64,000 nucleotides of DNA from Sphingosinicella sp. CPCC 101087 (GCF_004151485.1 NZ_SBFF01000011.1:70036-134035); one strand, 5' to 3'; shown: positions 34,829-45,792, counted from the stretch's first letter. Numbers and translations are program-made. The notes: generated by a model from the sequence alone, not told the origin.

Positions 34829-37007
34829 GCGTGCTGACCCGCGCAAGCGGTACGCTCATGCGGCAATGCACCCCCGAACTTTCGAATCGCAGGTCCAGCT
34901 GGCCGTCGAGATCCTGTTCGACGCAACGCCGGATGAGCCGCGTCCCGAAGCCCTTGCGTGTGGGCGCGCTCACCGGGGGGCCGCCCTGCTCCGTCCAGTC
35001 GAGTCGAAGGATGCGCTTCGGGCCGGCGGAAAGTTCCCAGCTTACCGAGAGCATACCCGAGCCGGTGCTGAGGGCGCCGTATTTGGCGGCGTTGGTCGCC
35101 ATCTCGTTCAGCACCATCGTGAGCGACAAGGCGGCGCGTGGATCGAGATCGATCGCGGGCCCGTCGATCCGTAGCCGGTCTTCATCGCCGCTATACGGCG
35201 CGACGATGTTGTTCAGGAGGCTCTCCAGCGGCGCACTCACCCAGCTGCGTTCGGTCAGCAGGTCGTGTGCCCTTGCAAGTGCAACGACGCGCGCTTCGAA
35301 GGTCGCTGCGAAATCCTCGAGACCATCTGCGTGCTTGATGGTCTGGAGTGCCAGCGATTGCACGGTCGCAAGCGTGTTCTTCACTCGGTGGTTCAGTTCG
35401 TCGATCAGCACCTTCTGCCGCGCCTCGGCTTCCTTGCGCTCGGTGATGTCGACCAGCATGTTGATCGCGCCCACGAGCCGCCCTTCGGCATCGCGAAGCG
35501 GCGTCGGGTAGGGAATGAAGGGAACGCGGCTACCGTCCGGCCGCTCGGCGACCGCCTCGCCGCCGCGGACGGCGCGATTCTCTCGCAAGGCCACCGCCAT
35601 CGGGCATTGATCGTGCGGCAACGGCTTGCCGTCCGGATGGTAGAGCTTCCACGTGACGCACCATTCGTCGCTGCCCAGGACCGGCTCCCGCCCCGCCATC
35701 TCCACCGCCGCCTGATTGTAGAAGGTGATTCGTCCTTCGGCGTCGGTCGTGTAGACGGCGGCAGGGAGTGCCTCCAGCAGCTCCCGCAGTCGGCGCTCAT
35801 TGGCCCGAATTTCGTCTTGCATCCGCTTCCGATCGGTCACGTCCTGCATGACCCGCACGCCGTACCGGAAGCGCCCGTCGGCGTCCCGAACTGACGAGCT
35901 GGAAACCTCGAGATGAACCACGCTGCCGTCGGGGCGGAGCGCGCGCTTCTCGGTCGAATAGCTCGCAATCTCGCCGCGAACCTGTCGAGCATATTGCTCG
36001 GCCTCCGTATCGCGGTCGTCCGAGTGCGTGACCTTGATCAGGTCGCAGGCGAGCGCCTCCTCGCGCGAACGGCCCAGTATCGAACAGAATGCATCGTTGA
36101 CGCGGACGTATCGACCCGCCTCGTCGACCTCAGCTATTCCGACGGTTGCGGCTTCATAGGTGGCCGCCAGGCGCTCGTCGCTTTCACGGCGAGCCTCCTC
36201 CGCTTCGCGGAGCCCGGTTACATCCATCGTGAAGCAGCGCGTGTTCACGAACTCGCCATGATCGAATCGGCTGTTCGACGTGATCAGCACGTGGCGAATC
36301 GTACCGTCCTTGGCACGCAATCGGGCCGGATAGCGGTCCAACCCGTCGCCGCAGGCGAGGCGGCGGAGAATGTCGTCAATCACCGGCCGATCGGCGTGGA
36401 AGGCAGCGATGGGCTGGCCGATATACTCTTCGGCGGAATATCCCAGCAGGTCCAGCTCCGCACGGTTCGCCCGCAGAATTATGCCGTCACCACTGACGAT
36501 ATGAAGCCCGACCGCACTATTCTCGAAGAAGTCCTCAAGATCGTTGCTCTTGCGGAGCATTTCTTCCTCGATCGTCTTATGGGCGCTGATGTCCTGAAAG
36601 CAGTTGATCGCGCCCTCGATCCTCCCCTCCTGGTCGCGAAGGGCGCGTATATTCACAAGGGCCGTGATACGGGTGCCGTCCGGTCGTTCGATGACCACCT
36701 CCGCATTGCGCGTCTCCCTCCCCTCGTGCACCGCGTCCGCCATCGGGCACCCCTCATGCGGAAGAGGAGTCCCATCGAGCAGGAAGAGCTTGTGCGATCC
36801 GCAGAAACGCTCCCTCGTCGCGCTCAGCCGCGGGTCCCGTCCCCACAGAGCGACGGCCTCCGCGTTGCAGCGAACGAGCCAGCCTTCGGCGTCGCAGATG
36901 TAAACGGCGCCGGGAATCGCCTCCAGGACACCCGGTGCGGCGGAGACGAGAGCCTCGTACTCGCTCAGGCCGTGAAGCGTCGAGGAGAACGAATGTACCG
37001 AAGACAT
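34821..37007 (-). CDS. HWE-family sensor histidine kinase with four PAS domains
   Basis: This protein is 728 residues from the ATG at 37007 (TAGGAG upstream; the longer frame to 37097 lacks a site). Four PAS domains occupy residues ~15-490. PAS1 and PAS4 share an insert with DGxPLPHxxCPMA and a conserved Cys; PAS2 and PAS3 are ordinary (FFENSAVGLHIV; TYEAATVGIAEVDE). The HWE kinase core follows: LIDELNHRVKNTLATVQSLA (His box), NEMATNAAKYGALS (N box), DWTEQGG (WxE) and KGFGTRLI. No TM segment, so it is cytoplasmic. The single receiver downstream overlaps it. Such kinases often feed general stress responses. Confidence 0.87.
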   Translation of the reverse strand: MSSVHSFSSTLHGLSEYEALVSAAPGVLEAIPGAVYICDAEGWLVRCNAEAVALWGRDPRLSATRERFCGSHKLFLLDGTPLPHEGCPMADAVHEGRETRNAEVVIERPDGTRITALVNIRALRDQEGRIEGAINCFQDISAHKTIEEEMLRKSNDLEDFFENSAVGLHIVSGDGIILRANRAELDLLGYSAEEYIGQPIAAFHADRPVIDDILRRLACGDGLDRYPARLRAKDGTIRHVLITSNSRFDHGEFVNTRCFTMDVTGLREAEEARRESDERLAATYEAATVGIAEVDEAGRYVRVNDAFCSILGRSREEALACDLIKVTHSDDRDTEAEQYARQVRGEIASYSTEKRALRPDGSVVHLEVSSSSVRDADGRFRYGVRVMQDVTDRKRMQDEIRANERRLRELLEALPAAVYTTDAEGRITFYNQAAVEMAGREPVLGSDEWCVTWKLYHPDGKPLPHDQCPMAVALRENRAVRGGEAVAERPDGSRVPFIPYPTPLRDAEGRLVGAINMLVDITERKEAEARQKVLIDELNHRVKNTLATVQSLALQTIKHADGLEDFAATFEARVVALARAHDLLTERSWVSAPLESLLNNIVAPYSGDEDRLRIDGPAIDLDPRAALSLTMVLNEMATNAAKYGALSTGSGMLSVSWELSAGPKRILRLDWTEQGGPPVSAPTRKGFGTRLIRRCVEQDLDGQLDLRFESSGVHCRMSVPLARVSTRG

Positions 37008-37363
37008 GCAAAAGCTCCTACGTTGGCCCGCCCGGCGGCCGAATAAGGCGCTGTTACCACGAAATAATTCGCGCGTCCGCTCATTTCGGGATCGCAAACA
37101 TGGGGTGAGAGTTGCCGTCGGCTCGACAAATGGATGGGACGCTCGGCCAGCGGATACATGGCCCTCGCGGATTTATCGCATACCGTATACTTTTTCTTGA
37201 CGGGTCACGCGCCGGCATGCCAGCCTCGTGACGACCGAAGAAGGCCCGCAACGTTCATCACCGAGAGCCTCGGCACGAAATCGTGAGGCGGCGGAAGAAC
37301 CGTCACACGGCGGTCGGAGGGACGTCGGCCGGAGCGCGTGGCGTCGGAACTGGGGGATTGTAC
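37008..37363. other. Divergent intergenic region, kinase and S9 peptidase promoters
   Basis: These 356 bp separate the minus-strand kinase and the plus-strand peptidase. An AT-rich patch at about 37175-37198 (CGTATACTTTTTC region) is the likeliest core promoter. No confident -35/-10 pair or palindrome was found. Confidence 0.4.
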
Positions 37364-39691
37364 ATGAAAAGATTCGGATATGCGGCAGCGATGGTGATCC
37401 TGCTGTCGCTTCAGGCCCCGGCTTTGTCGCAGGTCACGGCCGAACGATATCAGCAGTCGATCGACCTGCGCGATGACTGGATGTATCTTACCGAGAACGT
37501 TGCCGACACGCCCCGCTGGATCGAGAACACCAGCCGCTTCGTCTACCGCAAGACCGTTCCCGGCGGATTCAGCTTCGTGACGATGGACGCGCGCACGGGC
37601 GAAAAACGGCCGGCCTTCGACCAGGCGCGGCTGGCCCAAGGACTCGGCGCGGCCATGAGCACCCGGTACGAGCCGCTGCGCCTGCCCTTCAACGCCGTCG
37701 ACCTCGTCGACGGCGAAAGCGCGATCCGTTTCCGCATTCCCCTGTCCGACCTCGCCTTCCAGTGCAGCCTTTCGGACTATGCGTGCGAGCCCTACAGCTA
37801 CGACAAAGGGCAGCCGCGCGGCTTCGGTGTCGTCCGCGACCTCACCGTGCCGGCGGACAACAGCCCGAAGCCGTCGCCCGACGGCCGCTGGGAAGCCCTC
37901 GTCAGCAATCACAACATCATCGTCCGACCGGCCGGTGGGGGGCCCGTCACCGTGCTCAGCACGGACGGCTCGGAAGGCGACTTCTACGATCCCGAGTCGA
38001 TCACCTGGTCACCTGATTCGACCAAGCTCGCCGCCTATCGCGTCCGACCGGGTTTTCGGCGCGAGATCACCCGGGTCGCCTCCTCGCCGCCGGACCAGGT
38101 GCAGCCGAGGGTGATCGTGCAGCTTTATCCGAAGCCCGGCGACCCCGTCGACATCGACCGCCCCGTCCTCTTTCACATTGAGAGCCGGCGGCAATTCAGG
38201 ATCGACCATGACCTTTTTCCCAACCCCTACAGGATGACGGAAATCGAATGGCGGGCGGACAGCCGGTCGATCCGCTTCGAATATGACGAGCGAGGCCACC
38301 AGGTCTGGCGCCTCATCGAGGTCGACGCCGAAACCGGCATCCCGCGCGCCGTCGTTTCGGAGGAGCCCGAGACCTTCGTGAACACCCATTCGCAAGGCCG
38401 TCGCTACAGCCACGACGTGGCGGGGCTCGGCCGCGAAGTGATCTGGATGTCGGAGCGCGACGGCTGGAACCATCTCTATCTGATCGACGGCCGCACCGGA
38501 CGGGTTCGCAACCAGATCACGCGAGGCCCATGGGTCGTTCGCGAGGTGGTGAAGGTCGACGCCGACAAGCGCCAGATCTGGTTCGCCGCCAACGGCATGC
38601 GCCCGAACGAGGACCCCTATCTGCAGCACTATTACCGGATCGATTTCGACGGACGCAACCTGACGCCGCTCACCACGGCGGAAGCGTATCACGACGTCGT
38701 CTTTTCCACCGACATGGAATTCTACGTCGACAATTATTCCCGGACCGACATGCCCAACGTCCTCGAGCTGCGCCGGACCAGCGACGGCTCGCTGGTGAGC
38801 GAAGTCGAGCGCGGAGATATTTCACGCCTGGTCGCGGCCGGTTTCCGGCCGCCGGAGACCTTTGTCGCCAAGGGACGCGACGGCGAGACCGACATCTGGG
38901 GCGTAATCGTCCGGCCGCGCGATTTCGATCCGACCCGGCAATATCCGGTGATCGAGAATATCTATGCGGGTCCGCACAGCTCGTTCGTGCCCAAGACCTT
39001 CTGGCCGTTCGGCTACCATTCGAGCGGCGACAAGGTCGTCGGCATGCAGGCGCTGGCCGACCTCGGGTTCATCGTCGTCCAGATCGACGGAATGGGTACG
39101 CTCAACCGTTCCAAAGCCTTCCATGACGTCGCCTGGCGGAACCTCGCCGACAACGGCTTCCCGGACCGCATCGCGTGGCACCGGACGGCGGCAGAACGCT
39201 TTCCCGGGTACGACATCAGCCGCGTCGGCATCTACGGCGGCTCGGCCGGCGGGCAGAACGCGCTGAACGGCCTGCTCTTCCACCCCGAATTCTACAAGGT
39301 CGGCGTCGCTTATGCCGGTTGCTTCGACAACCGCATGGACAAGATCGGCTGGAACGAGGCGTGGCTGGGTTGGCCGATCGACGAGGCCTATTCGCACTCG
39401 TCCGGGGTCGACAATGCCTGGCGTCTTCAGGGTCAGCTGCTGATGGTCGTCGGCGAACTCGACATGAACGTCGACCCGGCATCGACGATGCAAGTCGCCG
39501 ACGCGCTCATCAAAGCGCGCAAGGACTTCGACCTGCTGGTCGTGCCGGGCGACGGCCATGGCGCGCTGCGCTCCACCGGCGCCATCGACTACGGATTGCG
39601 GCGCCAGTTCGACTTCTTCGTGCGCCACCTCGCGGGAGAATCCACGCCCAATTGGAACGCGGTTCCCGCCAGCCCGCCGCCAGCCGAATAG
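37364..39691 (+). CDS. Exported S9 (DPP-IV-like) serine peptidase
   Basis: This 775-residue protein starts at the ATG with GGGGGA upstream. The signal peptide ([20 protein letters not shown]) is followed by a DPP4-type beta-propeller (residues ~70-480) and a C-terminal alpha/beta hydrolase domain. The triad is visible: Ser627 in [10 protein letters not shown], Asp700 in VGELDMN and His732 in GDGHGAL. DPP-IV relatives remove X-Pro or X-Ala dipeptides from peptides in the periplasm. It opens the peptide-rich half of the window. It is convergent with an MFS gene. Confidence 0.87.
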   Translation: MKRFGYAAAMVILLSLQAPALSQVTAERYQQSIDLRDDWMYLTENVADTPRWIENTSRFVYRKTVPGGFSFVTMDARTGEKRPAFDQARLAQGLGAAMSTRYEPLRLPFNAVDLVDGESAIRFRIPLSDLAFQCSLSDYACEPYSYDKGQPRGFGVVRDLTVPADNSPKPSPDGRWEALVSNHNIIVRPAGGGPVTVLSTDGSEGDFYDPESITWSPDSTKLAAYRVRPGFRREITRVASSPPDQVQPRVIVQLYPKPGDPVDIDRPVLFHIESRRQFRIDHDLFPNPYRMTEIEWRADSRSIRFEYDERGHQVWRLIEVDAETGIPRAVVSEEPETFVNTHSQGRRYSHDVAGLGREVIWMSERDGWNHLYLIDGRTGRVRNQITRGPWVVREVVKVDADKRQIWFAANGMRPNEDPYLQHYYRIDFDGRNLTPLTTAEAYHDVVFSTDMEFYVDNYSRTDMPNVLELRRTSDGSLVSEVERGDISRLVAAGFRPPETFVAKGRDGETDIWGVIVRPRDFDPTRQYPVIENIYAGPHSSFVPKTFWPFGYHSSGDKVVGMQALADLGFIVVQIDGMGTLNRSKAFHDVAWRNLADNGFPDRIAWHRTAAERFPGYDISRVGIYGGSAGGQNALNGLLFHPEFYKVGVAYAGCFDNRMDKIGWNEAWLGWPIDEAYSHSSGVDNAWRLQGQLLMVVGELDMNVDPASTMQVADALIKARKDFDLLVVPGDGHGALRSTGAIDYGLRRQFDFFVRHLAGESTPNWNAVPASPPPAE

Positions 39692-39725
39692 AAGCCGTGG
39701 ACCGGCCGCGGCTCCATACCGGCGA

Positions 39726-39747
39726 CGAGCCTTAGCCTAGCGGCTCG
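39726..39747. terminator. Hairpin between convergent S9 peptidase and MFS genes
   Basis: CGAGCC (39726-39731) and GGCTCG (39742-39747) form a perfect 6-bp stem with a 10-nt loop, 34 nt after the peptidase stop and 60 nt before the MFS stop. No T-run is present. Confidence 0.3.
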
Positions 39748-39806
39748 CCTGAACCCTTGATGCCTATCACAGAGCGGCGCGACGCTACCGCTCCACGGGC
39801 GCGCCG

Positions 39807-41135
39807 TCAGACACGTGCCGGCTCTTCCAAGTCGGCATTGCCGGCATAGGCGGCCGACAATTGGCGGTAATATTTGGAGTTGAAGGCCACGAGAGTCACC
39901 AGCACGCCGATCGCGCCGGTGATCGTGAAGACGAGCGCCATGCCGCGGTCCGGTCCGCGGCCGAACCAGTCGCCGATCGCGTCCGCGCCCGCACCGTCAG
40001 TCATGAAGGGGATGAAGACGAACTGGGTCACAGGTGCGATCATGAAGGCCGTCAATGGGGAGGCCGCCTGCTCGACCGACTGGGCGAAGCCGAAGACGCG
40101 GCCTTGACGCTCATAGGGCACGACCTTCTGCAACGTCGTCTGCTCCGCGGCCTCGGCATAGGGGCCGAGAAACAGCCAGATGAAGCATCCCGCCGCCAGC
40201 AGGACGACCGAAGGCTGGATGGTGAAGACGCCGGCGACCGACCAGACGATCAGGTTGACCGTAAGCAGGGTGCGAAGCGGATTCTTTCCCAGTCCGGTCC
40301 TCGCGATGACCAGGCCGCTCAGGATGAAGGCGCATGACGTGAACGCCCACAGAAGGCCCCATTGCTGCACCTCCATGAGCGAGAGGCCGTAGGCGTCCAT
40401 CAGCGCCATGAAGACGCCGCCCAGGAAGTTGTTGAGCGTGGCGAAGAAGATGAGCGCGAATAGGCCAGGCACGGCCGAAATCACGCGGACCGTTCCGGCA
40501 ATGTCGACGCGTCGGGGCTCGCGCGGCACGCCAGGCTCGGCCTGAGGCCGCGGCTCGTCGAGATGCACGAACAGAAGGTGCAGGAAGGCGACCAGGGTGA
40601 ATGCCAGCGCGAAAGCGAGCGTCGCCACCATGCCGCCCCAGGCAACCAGGAAGCCGCTGACCGCCGACGTCGTGAGGAAGCCGATTCCCGTTACCATCCC
40701 GACCAGACCGTTGGCCTTGTCGCGGCGATCCTCGGGAACGAGGAGCGTGACAAGCGTCGGCAAGGCGATGTTGCGCACGTTACCGGCAATGACGCCGAGC
40801 ATGACGAGCAGGACGAACAGCCAGAGCGGCGCGCCCGCGACTTCGGCGAGAGTTCCCTCGGGTGCGAGGAAATAGGCCGCCAACGAAGCCGCGAAGAGCA
40901 GGAAGGACGCCGCGCTCGAGCAGAGCATAACGACCTTCTTGCGGTGATGGTCCACCAGGCTCCCGAACCAGATTGCGAGCCCCGCCGTCAGGACGAGGTA
41001 GAAGCCCGCGATCATGCCCGTGGCAAATACCGACCGCGTCTCCAGGAAGATCCAGAAGGTCAGCGCGAACCAGACGGTAAAGTTGGTGATGTTGGCGACG
41101 AGATTGTTGCCGAGAAGGTGGTGGAAGGGGTTCAT
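39807..41135 (-). CDS. MFS transporter, DHA3-like
   Basis: This 442-residue protein has about 12 TM segments and resembles the MFS_3 / EntS-type exporter family (WFALTFWIFLETRSVFATGM; SLVDHHRKKVVMLCSS replacing the usual motif A; ALPTLVTLLVPEDRRDKANG). DHA3 members export siderophores or drugs, or macrolides. The substrate is unknown. It is convergent with the S9 peptidase and divergent from the arcD-like gene, whose promoter region (41136-41309) it shares. Confidence 0.8.
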   Translation of the reverse strand: MNPFHHLLGNNLVANITNFTVWFALTFWIFLETRSVFATGMIAGFYLVLTAGLAIWFGSLVDHHRKKVVMLCSSAASFLLFAASLAAYFLAPEGTLAEVAGAPLWLFVLLVMLGVIAGNVRNIALPTLVTLLVPEDRRDKANGLVGMVTGIGFLTTSAVSGFLVAWGGMVATLAFALAFTLVAFLHLLFVHLDEPRPQAEPGVPREPRRVDIAGTVRVISAVPGLFALIFFATLNNFLGGVFMALMDAYGLSLMEVQQWGLLWAFTSCAFILSGLVIARTGLGKNPLRTLLTVNLIVWSVAGVFTIQPSVVLLAAGCFIWLFLGPYAEAAEQTTLQKVVPYERQGRVFGFAQSVEQAASPLTAFMIAPVTQFVFIPFMTDGAGADAIGDWFGRGPDRGMALVFTITGAIGVLVTLVAFNSKYYRQLSAAYAGNADLEEPARV

Positions 41136-41309
41136 TGGGTCGCGCCTCGAAGGGCAGCCTGAATGGCGGCGTTCGGCGTGGCTGACAACTAGGCAACCGG
41201 AAATTGGCCATTCCGTTCGCCGGCTCCTCGGTAATAACCCCGATGTCCGGGCATCACGGGCGAGGCTAGGTCAGAGGCTCACCGGCTCTCCCCTGGCAGA
41301 GTAAGCGGT

Positions 41310-42740
41310 ATGACGGACCGTTCCGCGCCGAAGCTCTCGCTCTTCACGCTCTCGGCGCTGGTCATCGGATCGATGATCGGCGCCGGGATCTTCTCGCTCC
41401 CGAGCACCTTTGCCGGCGCGACCGGTCCGTTCGGTGCGATCATCGCCTGGACCATCGCCGCCTGCGGAATGTTCACGCTGGCGCGCGTCTTCCAGATTCT
41501 CGCCGAACGAAAGCCCGATCTCGACGCCGGCGTCTATGCCTATGCCAAAGCCGGCTTCGGCCATTATGCCGGCTTCCTGTCCGCCTTCGGCTACTGGATC
41601 GGCTCCTGCATCGGCAACGTCTCCTACTGGGTGCTGATCAAGGCGACCCTCGGTACCTTCTTTCCGGTCTTCGGCGACGGCAATACGGTGACGGCGATCC
41701 TCGTCGCCTCGTTGGGCATCTGGCTGTTCCACTTCATGATCCTGCGCGGCGTCCAGCAGGCCACCTTCATCAACACGGTGGTCACGGTCGCCAAGATCGT
41801 CCCGATCATCATCTTCATCCTGATCCTGGTCTTCGCGTTCAGGACCGGTCTCTTCTCGGCCAATTTCTGGGGCGGCGAGGGCATATCCGGGGCCGGACTG
41901 TTCGAGCAGGTCCGGGCCACCATGCTGGTTACCGTGTTCGTGTTCCTCGGGATCGAAGGTGCAAGCGTCTACTCACGCTACGCGCGAACCCGCAAGGACG
42001 TGGGACGCGCGACCTTGATCGGGTTCGCCAGCGTGACCACCTTGATGGTGCTCGTCACCCTGCTCCCCTTCGCGGCGCTGCAGCGCGCCGAAGTCGCCAG
42101 CATGCGGCAGCCCTCGATGGGCGCCGTCCTGGAGGCCTTGGTCGGCCCATGGGGCGCGATGTTCGTCGCGGCAGGGCTCCTCGTGTCGGTGCTGGGGGCC
42201 TATCTCGCCTGGTCGCTGATCTGCGCCGAAGTGCTTTCCGCGGCCGCCAGGACGCGGGACGTGCCGGCCATGTTCGCGCGCGAGAATGCGAACAAGGTGC
42301 CCGCCGCCGCGCTGTGGCTCACCAACTTCGTCGTCCAGCTGTTCGTCATCAGCACCTACTGGTCCACCGACGCCTTCGCCCTGATGCTGAGCCTCACCAG
42401 CGCGATGTCGTTGATCCCTTTCATGCTCGTCGCGGCCTACGGCTTGCTCCTCGCCCGACGCGGGGAGACCTATGAGGCGCGCCCGGAGGAACGGCGGCGG
42501 GACCTTGCATTCGCCGTCGCGGCGACCGTCTACACGATTTTCCTGGTCTATGCCGGGGGCCTGAAGTTCGTTCTCCTGTCGGCCATTCTCTACGGCCCCG
42601 GTACCATCCTCTACGTGTGGGCGCGTCGCGAGCTGGGGGCACGCGTCTTCGCGCCCGCCGAGTGGTTCATCCTCGCCGCTGCTTTGATCGGATGCATCGC
42701 CGGAGCCTACGGCCTCGCGACGGGGACAATCGTGATCTGA
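41310..42740 (+). CDS. arcD: Arginine:ornithine antiporter-type APC permease
   Basis: This 476-residue protein has about 12 TM segments and the basic-amino-acid antiporter (APA) signature: [20 protein letters not shown] in TM1, [20 protein letters not shown] and [16 protein letters not shown]. Adjacent arginine deiminase (31 nt downstream, same strand) supports arginine/ornithine (or agmatine-like) exchange. It exchanges extracellular arginine for internal ornithine in the deiminase pathway, in the inner membrane. The ATG has a weak ribosome-binding site. The gene name is assigned from context. Confidence 0.8.
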   Translation: MTDRSAPKLSLFTLSALVIGSMIGAGIFSLPSTFAGATGPFGAIIAWTIAACGMFTLARVFQILAERKPDLDAGVYAYAKAGFGHYAGFLSAFGYWIGSCIGNVSYWVLIKATLGTFFPVFGDGNTVTAILVASLGIWLFHFMILRGVQQATFINTVVTVAKIVPIIIFILILVFAFRTGLFSANFWGGEGISGAGLFEQVRATMLVTVFVFLGIEGASVYSRYARTRKDVGRATLIGFASVTTLMVLVTLLPFAALQRAEVASMRQPSMGAVLEALVGPWGAMFVAAGLLVSVLGAYLAWSLICAEVLSAAARTRDVPAMFARENANKVPAAALWLTNFVVQLFVISTYWSTDAFALMLSLTSAMSLIPFMLVAAYGLLLARRGETYEARPEERRRDLAFAVAATVYTIFLVYAGGLKFVLLSAILYGPGTILYVWARRELGARVFAPAEWFILAAALIGCIAGAYGLATGTIVI

Positions 42741-42771
42741 CCGGACTATTCGGCGTCGAAGGAGACGGGAC

Positions 42772-44016
42772 ATGTCAAACATGGCGTTCGGCGTACATTC
42801 GGAGGTCGGCCAGCTACGCAAGGTGATGGTGTGCGCGCCGGGACGGGCCCATATGAGGCTCACGCCGAGCAACTGCGATGCCCTGCTGTTCGACGACGTC
42901 CTGTGGGTCGAGGTCGCAAGACGCGACCATCTCGATTTCGTCGCGAAGATGAAGGACCGCGGCATCGACGTCGTCGAGATGCACGACCTGCTCGCCGAGA
43001 CGGTCGCCATCCCGGAGGCGAGGGCGTGGATCCTCGACCATGAGGTCGTCCCGAACGAAGTGGGACTCGAGCTCCTCCAAGAGATCAGGTCCTATCTCGA
43101 CGAGCTTCCGCCCCGCGAGCTGGCCGAGACGCTGATCGGCGGCCTTTCCACCGAGGAGTTCCCGGAAGAGTTGGGTGGCGAGGCGCTCAAGCTGGTGCGC
43201 GAGGCGGCCGGCGTCTCCGAATATCTGCTGCCGCCGCTTCCCAACACGCTCTACACCCGCGACACGACCTGCTGGATCTACGGCGGGGTCACGCTGAACC
43301 CGCTCTACTGGCCGGCGCGCCACGAGGAGACGATCCTCGCCGCGGCGATCTACCGTTTCCACCCGGACTTTGCCGGAAAGGTGAACATCTGGTGGGGCGA
43401 TCCGATGGAAAGTCATGGCCTGGCGACGCTCGAGGGCGGTGACGTCATGCCGATCGGCAAGGGCAACGTCCTGATCGGCATGAGCGAGCGGACTTCGCGC
43501 CAGGCGATCGGACAGCTTGCGGCTACCTTGTTCGCGAAGGGGGCGGCCGAGCGGGTGATCGTCGCGGCGATGCCGAAGCTCCGGGCGGCCATGCACCTGG
43601 ATACCGTCTTTACCTTCGCCGATCGCGATTGCGTCCTGCTCTATCCCGACATCGTCAATGGCATCACGGCCTTTTCCTATCGCCCCGGAAATCAAGCGGG
43701 CACGCTGGACTTCCGCAGGGACGAGGGCTCGTTCGTGGAGACGGTGGCTGCCAGCCTCGGGATCAGGAACATGCGCGTCGTCGAAACCGGCGGCAATGCC
43801 TATATGCGCGAGCGCACCCAATGGGACAGCGGCGCAAATCTCGTCTGCACGTCGCCTGGGACTGTCTTCGCCTATGACCGCAACACCTACACCAACACTC
43901 AGTTGCGCGAGGCCGGCATAGAGGTGATCACCATCGCCGGCGCCGAACTTGGCCGCGGCCGCGGCGGCGGCCATTGCATGACTTGTCCGATCATCCGAGA
44001 CCCGCTGGACGGTTGA
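42772..44016 (+). CDS. arcA: Arginine deiminase
   Basis: This 414-residue enzyme converts arginine to citrulline and ammonia. Catalytic elements are all visible: Cys402 in [10 protein letters not shown], the carboxylates in [10 protein letters not shown] and [10 protein letters not shown], and [16 protein letters not shown]. Start context GAAGGAGAC gives a good ribosome-binding site. Other steps of the pathway (arcB, arcC) are not in the window, so ATP formation cannot be shown here; the pair may instead raise pH or supply ammonia. HdeD-like genes nearby are consistent with acid tolerance. Confidence 0.93.
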   Translation: MSNMAFGVHSEVGQLRKVMVCAPGRAHMRLTPSNCDALLFDDVLWVEVARRDHLDFVAKMKDRGIDVVEMHDLLAETVAIPEARAWILDHEVVPNEVGLELLQEIRSYLDELPPRELAETLIGGLSTEEFPEELGGEALKLVREAAGVSEYLLPPLPNTLYTRDTTCWIYGGVTLNPLYWPARHEETILAAAIYRFHPDFAGKVNIWWGDPMESHGLATLEGGDVMPIGKGNVLIGMSERTSRQAIGQLAATLFAKGAAERVIVAAMPKLRAAMHLDTVFTFADRDCVLLYPDIVNGITAFSYRPGNQAGTLDFRRDEGSFVETVAASLGIRNMRVVETGGNAYMRERTQWDSGANLVCTSPGTVFAYDRNTYTNTQLREAGIEVITIAGAELGRGRGGGHCMTCPIIRDPLDG

Positions 44017-44119
44017 CGCGGCTATAAGCGCAATGCGCGGCGTACGGGGGAAGATGCCGCCTTGTTCTTCAGCGCCGCCCAACCGTCGGTCATGCTCCGG
44101 AGCCGGCAGGCCGAAAGCC

Positions 44120-44407
44120 TCATCTCGGCCCCCTGCCCACTTCGTGGACCTGCTTGCATCCGTCGGTAACCTCGCGCGTGCAGGGCGGGTAATCGCCCGA
44201 ACTGGGGCGCGGTGCGAAGACGGTCCGCGGGTCCGGGGCGGGGCTCGTGACGGTGCCGCGGTTCGCCCCCTGGGGAACCTCAGCCGGATTGGAAACGACC
44301 GGAATCCCTCGCGAATCCTTCGCCACGGGGCGATCAGGGGACGAGCTTTCCTGGTAAGCGAGAAATGATGCGACCAGAATGGCCGCTGTGGCGAAACTCG
44401 CGTTCAT
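44120..44407 (-). CDS. Small exported hypothetical protein
   Basis: This 95-residue protein starts at an ATG with AAGGAGG upstream. A short signal peptide (MNASFATAAILVASFLAYQ) is followed by a Pro/Ser/Thr-rich, low-complexity periplasmic part (DSRGIPVVSNPAEVPQGANR; later PSSGDYPPCTREVTDG with two Cys). No domain is recognised. It ends a minus-strand row of HdeD-type genes, 65 nt downstream of one, and so may share their envelope-stress role. Confidence 0.6.
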   Translation of the reverse strand: MNASFATAAILVASFLAYQESSSPDRPVAKDSRGIPVVSNPAEVPQGANRGTVTSPAPDPRTVFAPRPSSGDYPPCTREVTDGCKQVHEVGRGPR

Positions 44408-44472
44408 ATCTTCCTCCTTCTCCTTCGGCGCTGCCCAGTTCGGGTGCCGGCGCCGGCGGCACCGCTCGACGA

Positions 44473-45135
44473 TCAGAGATCGGGCGTTAGCCTCGGGCCC
44501 GATGTCGCGGCTCCCGGCGAGGGCGGGCGCGAAAGGCTGGCGAGTTGCCCGGCGGCCAACAGAACGGCCACCGCCACGACAATGGTCAGGAACGGCAGGA
44601 CGTCGCGGCTGTACCCGAGAATGGCGACGACGAGCGAAATGACGGGTACCTTGGCGATCAGCACCGCGAAGAGCGCAGCCGTGCCCACGGCGGTGGCCCA
44701 AAGGGCGATGCCGCTGCCGCGGTGAACGACACAATAAGCGAGCTGGACGACCCCGCGGACCAGAAGCCACAATGTTATGATCGAATATGCCGGCATCCTT
44801 CCCAGAAGGAGAAGGGAAAATCGCCGCACCTCCGGGTCGCCCTGGCTCGCCAATGCCAGTCCTGTGAGAAGCGTAAGGCTTCCGGTGAGGGCCAGCGAAA
44901 CTCCGCCGGTGGCGCGCTTCAGCACAAGGCCCGCGACTATCTCGGCGGCGCCGGCCAGCACCAGCGCCTGGCCGAGCCGAACCACGTCCGGCGTGCGCCC
45001 GAGCGAGGCGAGGATCAACCCATTGACGCCAAGGACGAACAGCAGAAGCGCGATCGCGGCGACCGCAAGCAGAAACGGGCTGCCGCGCGCGACCTCGCCC
45101 GGCCTCGCGGTCAGGGGAAGCCCGTTTCCCATCAT
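44473..45135 (-). CDS. HdeD-like (DUF308) membrane protein
   Basis: This 220-residue protein has about six TM segments in Ala/Leu/Gly-rich pairs (VAAIALLLFVLGVNGLILAS; LVLAGAAEIVAGLVL; SLALTGSLTLLTGLALAS), the plan of DUF308/HdeD. Start has GGAAGGG upstream. It lies 33 nt after a more typical HdeD gene, so they probably form an operon. HdeD proteins are linked to acid resistance in Escherichia; function here is inferred. Confidence 0.65.
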   Translation of the reverse strand: MMGNGLPLTARPGEVARGSPFLLAVAAIALLLFVLGVNGLILASLGRTPDVVRLGQALVLAGAAEIVAGLVLKRATGGVSLALTGSLTLLTGLALASQGDPEVRRFSLLLLGRMPAYSIITLWLLVRGVVQLAYCVVHRGSGIALWATAVGTAALFAVLIAKVPVISLVVAILGYSRDVLPFLTIVVAVAVLLAAGQLASLSRPPSPGAATSGPRLTPDL

Positions 45136-45168
45136 CTGCCCTTCCAGGACGACGGCGATCGACAGGCG

Positions 45169-45792
45169 CTAGATATTGGGCTGCGCATTGGAGGACGGAA
45201 CCTCGTGCTGGCGATTGGCCGGAGCGCTGCTCTCCCGAGGCGAGCGGCCCGATATGCCGATCGAGACGAAAGCTACTCCCTCGAAGAGCAGCGCGATGCC
45301 GAGGAATATTCCCGGGGCGAAGAAGCCAGCGAGCGGCATGCGCATGAGCAGCCACAAACCGCCGACGAGCGCCACCAGGCCAGAGGCGATCAGCCAGGTC
45401 CATCCGGCTCCTGGGCGCAGCTTGAAGCCGAGAACGATCTCGCCGACGCCGGCGGCGATCAGGAAAACGGCGATCACCATTGCGATCGCCAGCGCCCCGG
45501 CCAGGGGATTCAGCCAGAGAAGGACGCCGCATCCGGCGTAGAGGAGCCCGAGAAGCAGACTCAGGAAGAAGCCGCGCCACGCCTTCGCCCCGAATGCGTG
45601 GACGATCTGGGCCAGGCCGGCCACGCCCGCCGCACCGCCCAGCACAAGAGCCAGTGCGAGGGTGGACGCGAAGGGCACGAGCAGGGCGAAAAGGCCGCAC
45701 AGGACCAGGATCACGCCGGGGATGACGAACCAGATTCCCTTTGCCCCGCCGGGCTGCACCGTCTGAAGTTCGTTCGAGTTGGTGGCGTCCAT
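45169..45792 (-). CDS. hdeD: HdeD-family acid-resistance membrane protein
   Basis: This 207-residue inner-membrane protein has six TM segments. HdeD signatures are GIWFVIPGVILVLCGLFALL, then AFGAKAWRGFFLSLLLGLLY and GVLLWLNPLAGALAIAMVIA, with the ending FEGVAFVSIGISGR. Members protect enterobacteria at high cell density in acid. Start has GGAGAG upstream. It heads a three-gene row (this, DUF308-like, small exported) and is 50 nt after a MliC-like gene on the same strand. It sits next to the arginine deiminase pair, whose ammonia production also counters acid. Confidence 0.85.
   Translation of the reverse strand: MDATNSNELQTVQPGGAKGIWFVIPGVILVLCGLFALLVPFASTLALALVLGGAAGVAGLAQIVHAFGAKAWRGFFLSLLLGLLYAGCGVLLWLNPLAGALAIAMVIAVFLIAAGVGEIVLGFKLRPGAGWTWLIASGLVALVGGLWLLMRMPLAGFFAPGIFLGIALLFEGVAFVSIGISGRSPRESSAPANRQHEVPSSNAQPNI

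Noticed and set aside
41310-44016. Complete arginine deiminase pathway
   Set aside because: No arcB (ornithine carbamoyltransferase) or arcC (carbamate kinase) is in the window.
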